From the NCBI GenBank assembly GCA_022360175.1, contig JAKSDI010000253.1, forward strand, positions 1 through 51,579: 51,579 nucleotides of DNA, written 5' to 3'. The position numbers and the translations under genes are program-made. Shown piece after piece: positions 36,908-45,697 of the stretch (positions are counted from its first letter, which is position 1; each line of letters begins with the position of its first letter). The stretch is from Chitinophagales bacterium (GTDB taxonomy: Bacteria; Bacteroidota; Bacteroidia; Chitinophagales; Saprospiraceae). Under the pieces are notes generated by a model, which had not been told where the DNA came from, made no database searches, and saw nothing but the letters and a program-made list of their open reading frames with translations.

Positions 36908-38110
36908 ATGATTTTTTTGTTTACAAAAAGTCCTCTATTAGCAAAATGTAGAGGCACCAATTATCGTTTTTCTTTGAAACGAGAGTGGCAAAAAATTATT
37001 ATGCTAATGATTCTTATTAGCTCTCTGTCAACTTCTACTTTCGCTCAATTTGTTTTAACGCGATTATCTTGTGATGACTTACGAGTTGAATGGCAGGGTC
37101 CTCCTTTGCCTTTTGTAGGTTTTGATATTGCTCTTGCAACTGGAACATTTTCATGCCAAGGAGACCCAGTTCCTAGGACTATTGGCCAGGGTACTATTCA
37201 CAGGTTTTCTTATCATCTTCAACGATTACAAAATGGTAGTTTTCAAACCGTTAGCACGTCAAAAACAAATGCAACGTTTAGTGAATTCCATAATTTATCT
37301 GATGGTACATATCGAGTAACGATAGGTATTAATGGAATAGAGGATGTTAATGTATATCCTATGAATACCCCTTGTTTCGCTCAACCTTTAGGTAAAAAGC
37401 ATAATCCTTCCAACTTCAGTTCGGCTATATCCAACACTCTAGAAGTGGGAGAAAACACGGTAGATGTAGGCTTCATTCTTGCAGATGCAAATGCTAATAA
37501 TATTTTTTGTCAAGACGATATTATCGCCGCAGGAGGTATTTTTATGTTGACTGACTTAAATCCCCTTGGCCCTGATTTAACAACAGGAGAAACTGATTAC
37601 CGAGTTGATTTGTGTAAACTTAATCCTCTTACTGGTGGCTGTGATATATGGACTTCCACTTATTGGCAGGCAGGAGAAGCACCTGCTAGTATCAATTTAC
37701 TAACCGATGTATGGACCTTACACCATTCTACCTGGACATTTTGGAGAGGGGACTATAAAGTTACACTTGCTGTTCAGCAGGACAATTGTGTCTCATACGA
37801 ATCCGCATCAAGTACATTTACAGTTGTAGAGCCAGGTGGTAATTGTAGAAAAGGAATAATAAAAAACTTATTTGATATTTCTATATATCCTAATCCATCT
37901 AGTGATAGGATTCACTTAACAGGAGTCCCTCAAAATCAGGTAGCTACCCCCTATCAAATTTTGGATATTAGTGGAAAACCTGTATCAACAGGAAGCTTAA
38001 CAACATATGACAGCTTCATTGATATCAGTTTACTCCAGCCAGGTATTTATATTATTCGCATGGAGATGGAAGGCAATATTGTTTCTGAACGATTTGTCGT
38101 AGCCCGATAA
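36908..38110 (+). CDS. Secreted protein with T9SS type A sorting domain
   Basis: 400 aa. Long-n-region signal peptide ending STFAQ (about residue 46); ATG 37001 (MLMILISSLS) is a shorter alternative start. The body (47-310) is beta-rich with scattered Cys (SCDDLRVEW, TPCFAQ, LTGGCDIW, QQDNCVSYE) and is not recognised. The C-terminal domain DISIYPNPSSDRIHLTG ... IYIIRMEMEGNIVSERFVVAR is a T9SS type A signal. First of four exported genes on the plus strand, closed by its own hairpin. Confidence 0.78.
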   Translation: MIFLFTKSPLLAKCRGTNYRFSLKREWQKIIMLMILISSLSTSTFAQFVLTRLSCDDLRVEWQGPPLPFVGFDIALATGTFSCQGDPVPRTIGQGTIHRFSYHLQRLQNGSFQTVSTSKTNATFSEFHNLSDGTYRVTIGINGIEDVNVYPMNTPCFAQPLGKKHNPSNFSSAISNTLEVGENTVDVGFILADANANNIFCQDDIIAAGGIFMLTDLNPLGPDLTTGETDYRVDLCKLNPLTGGCDIWTSTYWQAGEAPASINLLTDVWTLHHSTWTFWRGDYKVTLAVQQDNCVSYESASSTFTVVEPGGNCRKGIIKNLFDISIYPNPSSDRIHLTGVPQNQVATPYQILDISGKPVSTGSLTTYDSFIDISLLQPGIYIIRMEMEGNIVSERFVVAR

Positions 38111-38129
38111 TATATTGATGGTGAATATT

Positions 38130-38165
38130 AGCCCAGCCTGCATGATTAATTCAGGCTGGGCTTCT
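38130..38165 (+). terminator. GC-rich hairpin terminator
   Basis: AGCCCAGCCTG (38130-38140) / CAGGCTGGGCT (38152-38162), perfect 11-bp stem, followed by TCTC rather than a long T run. Confidence 0.65.
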
Positions 38166-38217
38166 CAAAGTTAAAATATGCCTTTAGCCAGATTTGAAAA
38201 ACACATTTTTGATTCCC

Positions 38218-38246
38218 GTTTACTAAACATCTTAAGTTTAGTAAAC
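38218..38246. promoter_or_regulatory. Perfect inverted repeat abutting the metalloprotease start codon
   Basis: GTTTACTAAAC (38218-38228), 7-nt spacer, GTTTAGTAAAC (38236-38246), directly followed by ATG 38247. As RNA it would fold over the ribosome-binding region; as DNA it could be an operator. Confidence 0.6.
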
Positions 38247-39422
38247 ATGAATTATTACTACCGCAAATTAAATTATAAAGCTTGTTTAGTATTTCTGATA
38301 CTCATTCTCTCTACGGCTTCTTTTTACGCTCAGCAACGGCAATGCTTACATGATAGTAAGTCTTTAGTGTTGGAGATAACGGATATAAATTTTTCAATCC
38401 AATTTCGGCACCCTGTTTTCATCCCAGTAGTTGTTCATATTGTTAGCTTCAAAGAACAGGAAATAAGTGATCTGCAGATACGTGCTCAAATAGCAGCTCT
38501 CAACCGAGATTTTCGGAAAAGAGGAAATGAATGGAAACAGCTACCTAGATATGCCCGAATGCTAGCCACAGATACTCAAATCGAGTTTTTCCTTGCTACT
38601 ATTGATCCCAAAGGAAACCCTACTAGCGGTATTACAAGAAAAACAACTAGCATAAAAAACATAGCCTTACATGATAATATTTACCATGAAGAACAAGGAG
38701 GAGCAAATGCCTGGAATACTAATCATTATCTCAATATTTGGGTTGGAGAAATGCCAGAAGGGTTATTGGGCTACTCCTCTTCTCCTGAAGAAACGGGCAG
38801 CGCTTCTGACGGAGTAGTAATTAATATCGACTATTTTGGAACGAGCAATGCTACCCCCCCTTATCAAATGGGACGGACATTGGTACATGAGGTAGGGCAC
38901 TATTTGGGACTGGAACACCCTTGGGGAAATATTAAAGAAGAGTGTATTGAAGATGATGGACTAGACGATACTCCGATACTCAAAAATCCTCATTATACAT
39001 GCCCTCCTATGGAAAATCAATCTTGCGAGGATACTGATTTTTATTGGAATTTTATGGATTACACCCCAGATTGCTGTATGGCACTATTTACTCCTCAACA
39101 AGCTCAATTGATGCATTTAGTATTAGATCAGTATCGCTCAGAGCTTGTGGTCAATGAAATAAATGATCCTTCAGTCAGTATTAATGGTACAAAACTGATT
39201 CCCAATCCTGCTGGATATTCTACGCTTATTCATTGGGATAAAGAAGGCTTAAATGCTATACAAATCTATACATTACATGGAGCATTAATAGACACTCTAT
39301 TGCCCTGTGAAAAAGAAAAACACCTAAGTATATGCCTAAATGAATACCCTAGTGGTATTTTACTATTTATCTTCCACTATCGAGATAATACAACCCATAT
39401 CAAAAAGCTAATTCATATTTGA
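38247..39422 (+). CDS. Secreted M43 (pappalysin-type) metalloprotease with T9SS signal
   Basis: 391 aa. Signal peptide ends SFYAQ (about 29). Catalytic zinc motif HEVGHYLGLEH at about residues 214-224, matching HExxHxxGxxH of metzincins. NFMDYTPDCCM supplies the Met-turn (Met in NFMDY), and paired Cys residues near ECIEDD and SCEDTD fit the M43 disulfides. The N-terminal FIPVVVHIVSF and LNRDFRKRG are M43 hallmarks. The last 75 residues resemble a T9SS type A domain (TKLIPNPAGYSTLIHW ... KKLIHI). Start chosen at ATG 38247 because ATG 38178 would put 23 non-signal residues first and span the inverted repeat. The CHU_C gene begins 16 bp later. Confidence 0.88.
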   Translation: MNYYYRKLNYKACLVFLILILSTASFYAQQRQCLHDSKSLVLEITDINFSIQFRHPVFIPVVVHIVSFKEQEISDLQIRAQIAALNRDFRKRGNEWKQLPRYARMLATDTQIEFFLATIDPKGNPTSGITRKTTSIKNIALHDNIYHEEQGGANAWNTNHYLNIWVGEMPEGLLGYSSSPEETGSASDGVVINIDYFGTSNATPPYQMGRTLVHEVGHYLGLEHPWGNIKEECIEDDGLDDTPILKNPHYTCPPMENQSCEDTDFYWNFMDYTPDCCMALFTPQQAQLMHLVLDQYRSELVVNEINDPSVSINGTKLIPNPAGYSTLIHWDKEGLNAIQIYTLHGALIDTLLPCEKEKHLSICLNEYPSGILLFIFHYRDNTTHIKKLIHI

Positions 39423-39438
39423 CCAAAACTAGATAGCC

Positions 39439-41484
39439 ATGAATAGCAAAAACTATATATCTGCTTTTTTAGTAACTGCTTTTTTATCTCTATTTGCCGT
39501 CATGCTACAAGCTCAGCCTTGTGATGGTCGTTTAATGGTGTTAGGAGGATATGGTGATGGAAAAATATACCCGATAATGATTGACAAGGAAAACCTCACC
39601 AGCACTACGGATGAAGCTATTATAACATTAGATGATCCAGCAGAGGTGTGGGACTCTGATGCTATGGGCTACCGCTGGAAAGATCAAACCTTTTATGGAC
39701 TAATAAGACATATATCTACTTCCTTTGTACACATTTTCGCTATCGATGAAGGCAGCAATTTTAGTCTCACAACTACTAGTAATTCAGAGTTAGAAAATGG
39801 GGCTTTTATTTATTCTGGTTGTGTGTCTAACAACCAGGAACACCTTATACTAGTTGAAAACATGAGACAAATACCACTACAAGAGAATGACCCGACCCGT
39901 CCTAATCTCTTACACAAAATCAATCTGGAAAGTGGTAATTACGAGATGGAAAGTATTTTACTCCACGGTATCGCACTTTCAGATACAGTGGGTATTTTTT
40001 CATCAGATATCGCTTTTGACCCTGTAACCGATATAGCATATACCATAGATCGTTATACCAATCGTATGGTAACTATCGATATAAATACAGGTGAAATAGA
40101 CAATGAGAGCTATCCTCCTGTCAATTTCGATGCTTATGCTAGCTTTGTTCCTTCAAGCTTATTTTTTGATGCATTTAACCGTTTATATGGTTTATCTGCT
40201 GATGAAACCGGCGGCTATCTTTTTGAATTTGATAAAAATACGGGCACCATCAATCAAGCTTATTCTTTCACTCCTCCAAATGACACTGCTCGTTTTTTTG
40301 ATGGCTGCTCCTGCCCTTTTACAGTAGCACTGGAGAAAGAGCTAAAAATAAAAAATCTTCGACAATGCCAAACTACTGAAGCAGTTATAAAAATTGCCTT
40401 CTTAAATGACGCGATTATCGCTCCCGTCAACTTTAGAGATAGTTTTCCCAATGGCGTAGAAATACTAGAAGTAGTCCACAATCCCTATGGAGGTACAGTA
40501 AGTGGAATTAACACTAATGTACTTGAAATAGAAAATATGCAGCCTTCATTTGGTATTGATAGCATCATTGTTCGTATTCTTGTATCAGAAGATATGCCTG
40601 GCGGCGACTATACCTGCCAGGCAAGCCTCCGTAATCTTGACCTTAGTGAATTGGGAGACGAACGTACGACCGTTTATTCTGATTATCCATCTAGCCCTGC
40701 CTTCCTAGATGCTACTCCATTTTCTATCATCGAATCGGGTACATTAGAACCCAACTTACTTTTTGAATTATGCAAGGATCAAGCAGTTGTTCTTCGTCCA
40801 CTGGAAAATACGGATGGACTGGAGTTTCTGTGGCAAGATGGCTCTAAAGCCGATAGCCTGGTGGTAAGTAGTCCTGGTCTTTATGACGTCAGCATTAACA
40901 CTGGCTGTAAAACTTTACAATATACGATAGAAGTAATACCAAGTGAACTGTCCATAGACTTAGGAGAAGATTTGTCAATCCTTTTTGGAGAAACACTAAC
41001 TATTACCCCAAGTATAACAAGTTCAAGTGAGATAGTATCTTATAAATGGGAAGAAAGCGATACTAGTATTTTATCCTGCCTCGATTGCTCTTCTATTGAA
41101 ATCACCCCCTCTGGTGAAACAGCTACTTTATCCCTTCTGGTTACAAATGAAAATGGCTGCATAGCAGAGGACAAAATATCCATAGAAATAAAGCGCCCCG
41201 TGTATGTTCCCAATGCTTTCAGCCCTAATAATGATGGCAGGAATGACCTTTTCATTATAAATACTCCAGAAACCATACCTTTCTCCAATTTTCAGATTTA
41301 CGATCGATGGGGTGGTATGATTTGGGAACGGAAGGAGGGTTTTACCAATACTTATAAGTTTGGCTGGAATGGAATATCCGATAATAAAGTAACTCCACCT
41401 GGTTTATATATTTGGACTATTCAATTGCACTATTCTGATGGAGTCAGCAAACTACTATCTGGAGAAACAAACCTGGTCAAATAA
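39439..41484 (+). CDS. Secreted CHU_C / gliding-type (T9SS type B) protein
   Basis: 681 aa. Signal peptide 1-28 (MLQAQ). Residues about 30-290 have propeller-like repeats (DGKIYPIMIDKENLTST, YTIDRYTNRMVTIDINTGE, RLYGLSADETGGYLFEF) of the type annotated DUF6923. Then comes a DUF11-like Ig segment (about 300-400) and two more Ig/PKD-like units with the motif CLDCSSIEITPSG. The C-terminal YVPNAFSPNNDGRNDLFII ... FQIYDRWGGMIWERKEGF is the T9SS type B/gliding-associated domain. It probably forms surface or matrix structures. Likely co-transcribed with the metalloprotease. Confidence 0.84.
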   Translation: MNSKNYISAFLVTAFLSLFAVMLQAQPCDGRLMVLGGYGDGKIYPIMIDKENLTSTTDEAIITLDDPAEVWDSDAMGYRWKDQTFYGLIRHISTSFVHIFAIDEGSNFSLTTTSNSELENGAFIYSGCVSNNQEHLILVENMRQIPLQENDPTRPNLLHKINLESGNYEMESILLHGIALSDTVGIFSSDIAFDPVTDIAYTIDRYTNRMVTIDINTGEIDNESYPPVNFDAYASFVPSSLFFDAFNRLYGLSADETGGYLFEFDKNTGTINQAYSFTPPNDTARFFDGCSCPFTVALEKELKIKNLRQCQTTEAVIKIAFLNDAIIAPVNFRDSFPNGVEILEVVHNPYGGTVSGINTNVLEIENMQPSFGIDSIIVRILVSEDMPGGDYTCQASLRNLDLSELGDERTTVYSDYPSSPAFLDATPFSIIESGTLEPNLLFELCKDQAVVLRPLENTDGLEFLWQDGSKADSLVVSSPGLYDVSINTGCKTLQYTIEVIPSELSIDLGEDLSILFGETLTITPSITSSSEIVSYKWEESDTSILSCLDCSSIEITPSGETATLSLLVTNENGCIAEDKISIEIKRPVYVPNAFSPNNDGRNDLFIINTPETIPFSNFQIYDRWGGMIWERKEGFTNTYKFGWNGISDNKVTPPGLYIWTIQLHYSDGVSKLLSGETNLVK

Positions 41485-42032
41485 AAATGACTATAGTATA
41501 AATCTTACCAACAAATACTACAACGTTATCCATTCGATTCGAAAAACGAAAGGGCAATCATAGACTGCCCTTTCCTAAGAAATCACCCGACTGTTTTGCA
41601 GCTGTTGAACAATGGGTTCACGCAACCGCATCACTCATCAGCTTATTCTTTTGACAACAAAACAGGGGTAAAGTATCACAAACTACTGAATATTAATGTT
41701 AAATTAACATTTTATATATACTTAGTAGGATATCAAATATATTCCTTACATGAATAATTGATAGTGAGAGATAAACGCAATTCGTGCAAAATTTATTGAG
41801 CAGAAGATGTGTAATAAGCATCTAATTCCATAAATTTGCTTGCAATAGAGTTCCCTCAGCCCAATAATCAGGTTTTAGACTTCAGTGAGCCTGTAAACCG
41901 ACCGATATCGATATCCCTTGTATCTAGTAAACCTATAACACTATAAAGAACAATTAATTATCCTTTTGTATTATACAATTGAATAGTAATAAGTAGTAGA
42001 ATATATTTTCCCATGAGCTAAATTTTCTGAGT
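41485..42032. other. 548-bp intergenic region before the peroxidase gene
   Basis: Contains a terminator hairpin (41548-41575) and then AT-rich DNA. A TAAATTTG box at 41831-41838 fits the -7 consensus but has no TTG partner and would give a leader of nearly 200 nt. No RNA gene or reading frame could be supported. Confidence 0.4.
41548..41576 (+). terminator. Hairpin terminator after the CHU_C gene
   Basis: GAAAGGGCA (41548-41556) / TGCCCTTTC (41566-41574), perfect 9-bp stem with weak T tail. Confidence 0.55.
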
Positions 42033-44924
42033 ATGCAAAGACGACCTTTACTCTTAATTTTTTTCTTCAGTATGTCAATAACATTGATGGCTCAAGACAT
42101 CGATGTACAAAACTACCGCACTTATGATGGTAGTTCTAATAACTTAACTAATACAGACTGGGGAGCAACAGGTACTAATTTAGAATTAGCAACCGATGTT
42201 GGCTACGAAAACCTCATTGATGTTCCAGCAGGATCTGACCGCCCTAATCCACGTGTTATCAGTAACACCCTATTTGCTCAGGATGGCATCTTAAGTGATC
42301 CGATGAATCTGAGTGACTTTTGCTGGGTATGGGGACAATTTATTGATCATGACATAGGACTTACTCCAGATGGAGATGAAAGCTTAATCATTGATGTTCC
42401 ACAAGGTGATGACTGGTTTGATCCTTTCAATACTGGTGAGGTTAAAATCTATATGCATAGAAACACATTTGACCCTACCACTGGTACTACCACTCAAAAT
42501 CCTCGCCGTCACCCTAATCTGATCACCGCATTTGTTGATGGTTCTGGGGTATATGGTTCTACTGAAGCACATGCTTTCTGGCTGAGATCATTTGAAGGTG
42601 GTAAACTCAAGACATCAGCAGGAAACCTGCCTCCATATAATACCTACAATGGAGAATATAATGCTCCTATAGACCCAAATGCTCCAAATATGGATAATGC
42701 AACAGGGATTTTCGAAAAAATCTTTGTGTGTGGTGATGTACGTGCCAATGAAAACCCATTACTACTTAGTTTCCATACTATCTTCATGAGAGAGCACAAT
42801 CGTCTATGTGATGAATTGCTAATCGAACACCCAGACTGGACGGATGAAGAATTATACCAACATGCACGTAAGCTAGTAGGTGCCCAAATTCAAGCTATTG
42901 TTTACAATGAATGGCTACCTGCTATGGGAGTAGACCTTCCAACTTACAATGGTTATGATGATCAGGCGCATCCCCAGCTAATGAACGTATTTACGGCTGC
43001 TGCTTACCGTTTAGGACACACTCTTCTGAATGGTAATCTGATGAGAATGGATAATGATGGTAATGAAATGCCAGGTGGCCCTCTTGCGCTACGTGATGCT
43101 TTCTTCAACCCACTGCCAGTTGCAGAAGAAGGTGTTGATCCATTCATTAAAGGTATGGGGGTTCAAACACAACAATCATTTGATGCCAAAGTAATTGATG
43201 ACGTGCGCAACTTCCTGTTTGGCCCTCCGGGTGCCGGTGGATTAGACCTGGCTTCTATCAATATCAATCGTGGTAGAGAGCGTGGTTTGGCAGACTATAA
43301 TACAATCAGAAATAATTTTGGCTTACAGAACTATGTGTTTTTCCAGCAAATCAATCCAGACCCTGAAGTATACCTCAAACTCGTTAGCCTATATGGTAAC
43401 ATTAATAATGTAGATCCATGGGTAGGAATGTTAGCAGAAGAACGCATGGATGGTGCTTTATTTGGACCAACCGTCATGAAAATTATGGAGGTGCAATTCC
43501 AGTCACTCCGCGATGGTGACCGTTTTTACTATGAAAACGATCCTATTCTTACTGAAGAAGAAAAGACCTGGGTTTCTAATAATACACTGCATGATGTTAT
43601 CATGAGAAACACAGGCATTACACTGATGCAGGATAATGTATTTGCAGCTATGCCTCACGATGACATTTGTGAGAACATGACCGCTGATGTATCAGGTAAT
43701 GTATTTACTCCAGACGGACAGCCAATTGCCAATGCAACCGTTAACCTTCTGAATACAGGTGGACCTATGCAATTGCAGTCTAGTCCAAATGGAGATTTTT
43801 ACTTTGTAGATGTTCCTGCTTGTGATGTCAACACGATTGGTGTAGAAAAAGACAATGACCTGCTAAATGGGGTATCTACTGCCGACCTTATACTAATTCA
43901 GCAACATATACTAGGGGTAGCTACTTTAGATAGCCCTTACAAGATTATTGCAGCAGATGCAAATAATAGTGGTAGCGTAACCGCACTTGATCAAATTGTT
44001 TTACGCAAAGCGATCTTGAGCATCAGTACTTTCTTCCCCAATAATACATCCTGGAGATTTATTCCACAGGATCACGAATTCCAGACCAATGACCCTCTAA
44101 CTGAAGGTTTCCCAGAAATCATCACAATAAACAATGCCCTGAGTGAAGATATGAATCTTTCATTCACAGGTATCAAAGTAGGTGATGTAACAGGTGATGT
44201 TGATCCTAGTCAGCTTAGTGGAGACGATATTGAAGACCGGAATATCATTGCTTTCCAACTTGAAGATGTTGATCTAAAAGCAGGAGAGACTTATAAAATA
44301 GCTTTAAGTAATAATGCTATTAATCATCTAAGTGGCTATCAGTTTGCTCTTGATTACGATGAGAATGCATTACTTCTAGAAGGTATTGAAGCCGGTGCTC
44401 TAAGTGGATTAACAGATGCTCATTTTGGAGTCTTTGAAAAAGAAGGTATCATAACAACTAGTTGGGTCAAAGAGCAAGCTCTGAGCATCAGTGATAATGC
44501 AGAGCTATTCTATCTGCACTTCCAGGCATTAGAAGATGCAAAATTAAGCAGCTTGTTAAAGTTGGCGGATAGCAAAACTAAAGCAGAAGCATATGATGCT
44601 ACACTTGAAACGTCTAATGTAACGCTTGCCTTCTTGCCAACTACAGAAAGCGAAAGTACAGCGATTGGTTTTGCTCTTTATCAAAACCAACCAAACCCAT
44701 TTAACACTTCTACTTTAATTCCTTTTGAACTGGAAGAAAAAGGATGGGCAAAGCTTTCTATTTATGATATAGCGGGAAGAACATTATTGAACCGTGAAGG
44801 ACAGTTTGACGCTGGATATCACGAATGGGAAATAGGTGCTTCCGAATTGGCAACCAAAGGTTTGCTATTTTATCGCTTAGAGACCAATCAAGGGACAGCC
44901 ACTCTTAGAATGGTAGTCGAATAA
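42033..44924 (+). CDS. Secreted animal-type haem peroxidase with dockerin- and cohesin-like modules and T9SS signal
   Basis: 963 aa. Signal peptide 1-20. Residues about 25-545 form an animal (peroxinectin/myeloperoxidase) haem peroxidase: WGQFIDHDIGLTPDG gives the haem-linking Asp105 and distal His106, MREHNR the catalytic Arg, AAYRLGHTLL the proximal His329, and INRGRERGLADYN the C-terminal family block. Residues about 555-690 are a carboxypeptidase-regulatory-like fold plus a dockerin-like repeat pair (VSTADLILIQQHILG and ADANNSGSVTALDQIVLRKA with Ca-binding Asp/Asn). Residues about 735-870 resemble a cohesin (AGETYKIALSNNAINHLSGY). The end (QNQPNPFNTSTLIPFELEEK to LRMVVE) is a T9SS domain. 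It probably produces oxidants outside the cell. A strong terminator follows. Confidence 0.88.
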   Translation: MQRRPLLLIFFFSMSITLMAQDIDVQNYRTYDGSSNNLTNTDWGATGTNLELATDVGYENLIDVPAGSDRPNPRVISNTLFAQDGILSDPMNLSDFCWVWGQFIDHDIGLTPDGDESLIIDVPQGDDWFDPFNTGEVKIYMHRNTFDPTTGTTTQNPRRHPNLITAFVDGSGVYGSTEAHAFWLRSFEGGKLKTSAGNLPPYNTYNGEYNAPIDPNAPNMDNATGIFEKIFVCGDVRANENPLLLSFHTIFMREHNRLCDELLIEHPDWTDEELYQHARKLVGAQIQAIVYNEWLPAMGVDLPTYNGYDDQAHPQLMNVFTAAAYRLGHTLLNGNLMRMDNDGNEMPGGPLALRDAFFNPLPVAEEGVDPFIKGMGVQTQQSFDAKVIDDVRNFLFGPPGAGGLDLASININRGRERGLADYNTIRNNFGLQNYVFFQQINPDPEVYLKLVSLYGNINNVDPWVGMLAEERMDGALFGPTVMKIMEVQFQSLRDGDRFYYENDPILTEEEKTWVSNNTLHDVIMRNTGITLMQDNVFAAMPHDDICENMTADVSGNVFTPDGQPIANATVNLLNTGGPMQLQSSPNGDFYFVDVPACDVNTIGVEKDNDLLNGVSTADLILIQQHILGVATLDSPYKIIAADANNSGSVTALDQIVLRKAILSISTFFPNNTSWRFIPQDHEFQTNDPLTEGFPEIITINNALSEDMNLSFTGIKVGDVTGDVDPSQLSGDDIEDRNIIAFQLEDVDLKAGETYKIALSNNAINHLSGYQFALDYDENALLLEGIEAGALSGLTDAHFGVFEKEGIITTSWVKEQALSISDNAELFYLHFQALEDAKLSSLLKLADSKTKAEAYDATLETSNVTLAFLPTTESESTAIGFALYQNQPNPFNTSTLIPFELEEKGWAKLSIYDIAGRTLLNREGQFDAGYHEWEIGASELATKGLLFYRLETNQGTATLRMVVE

Positions 44925-44950
44925 ATCTTAATAATTATTACTTCAGATTT

Positions 44951-44986
44951 AAAAGCGAAGAGTAGGCATTACTCTTCGCTTTTTTA
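44951..44986 (+). terminator. Intrinsic terminator after the peroxidase gene
   Basis: Perfect 14-bp stem AAAAGCGAAGAGTA (44951-44964) / TACTCTTCGCTTTT (44970-44983), 5-nt loop, T tail. Confidence 0.9.
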
Positions 44987-45073
44987 CTTTCACAAGCTTA
45001 CCAATATATCTTCCGTCAATGTCAGTATTTTGCAAATTTTCGGTTAGGGCTTTCCTTTAATATTAATTATACG

Positions 45074-45081
45074 TACTTTTG
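45074..45081 (+). promoter_or_regulatory. -7 box (TACTTTTG) of the DksA/TraR-like gene
   Basis: Exact TAnnTTTG match, 77 nt before the ATG at 45159; -33 half not visible. Confidence 0.5.
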
Positions 45082-45158
45082 CGGCTACGTTTTCCCAAAA
45101 AAAATAGTGACATAAGATTTCACACATCAATCTAACTTGCTAAAAAAAATCTTTTCAT

Positions 45159-45542
45159 ATGGACCAAGAAGCTGGAAAGACCCGCTACAGTGATGAAGAA
45201 CTAGAAGAGTTTAGGGTGCTTATTCAGAAAAAACTGGATAAGGCGAATCAACAGTTAGCCTTCTACACCGAACAGTTGTCTGATATGGCAGATAGCGCTG
45301 ACGCAAAAATTAAAGGACTAGATGATGGTATAGGGACAGCAGAAAATGAAAGGCTATCCAATATGGCAGCCCGCCAACGGAAACATATCCAACATCTGGA
45401 AAATGCACTAATTCGCATTCAAAACAAGGTGTATGGAGTATGCCGTGTAACCGGGCAACTTATTTCTAAAGAGCGCCTGAAAGCGGTACCTCATGCTACC
45501 CTCAGTATTGAAGCCAAACAAAATCGCAAAAGAGTTAAATAA
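45159..45542 (+). CDS. DksA/TraR-family protein
   Basis: 127 aa. Coiled-coil N-terminal part (about 10-75) with IQKKLDKANQQLAFY and then the C-terminal zinc-finger-like block NKVYGVCRVTGQLISKERLK followed by AVPHATLSIEAK. Only one Cys remains of the four that bind zinc in classic DksA, which I recall as usual for the Bacteroidota version. It would bind RNA polymerase in its secondary channel and modulate transcription with ppGpp. Directly upstream of lspA, an order often seen in this phylum, but separated from it by a terminator and a new promoter. Confidence 0.86.
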   Translation: MDQEAGKTRYSDEELEEFRVLIQKKLDKANQQLAFYTEQLSDMADSADAKIKGLDDGIGTAENERLSNMAARQRKHIQHLENALIRIQNKVYGVCRVTGQLISKERLKAVPHATLSIEAKQNRKRVK

Positions 45543-45576
45543 CTACTTTTATGTAGCTTATTAAAGATGCTAAACA

Positions 45577-45620
45577 AATGATTGCATCCAAATGTATATT
45601 GGGTGCAATCATTTTTTTTA
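45577..45620 (+). terminator. Intrinsic terminator between dksA-like gene and lspA
   Basis: AATGATTGCATCC (45577-45589) pairs with GGGTGCAATCATT (45601-45613; one G-U pair), 11-nt loop, then TTTTTTTA. The ATG at 45578 lies inside this stem and so is not a real start. Confidence 0.9.
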
Positions 45621-45644
45621 AAAAGCGGTTCGATCCTTACTCTT

Positions 45645-45673
45645 TTGTCAACAAAGGAGGATTTTTATCTTTG
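45645..45673 (+). promoter_or_regulatory. Promoter of lspA (TTG-N18-TATCTTTG)
   Basis: TTG 45645-45647 and TATCTTTG 45666-45673, spacer 18 nt; transcription would start around 45680, less than 20 nt before the TTG start codon at 45698. Confidence 0.68.
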
Positions 45674-45697
45674 CGAGTATATTTAAACTATAGAGAC

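Noticed and set aside
41831-41838. Promoter of the peroxidase gene at TAAATTTG
   Set aside because: No TTG at -33 distance and almost 200 nt from the start; one such box is expected by chance in AT-rich DNA.
45578-45697. N-terminal extension of LspA from ATG 45578
   Set aside because: The ATG lies in a terminator stem and the extension spans the lspA promoter.
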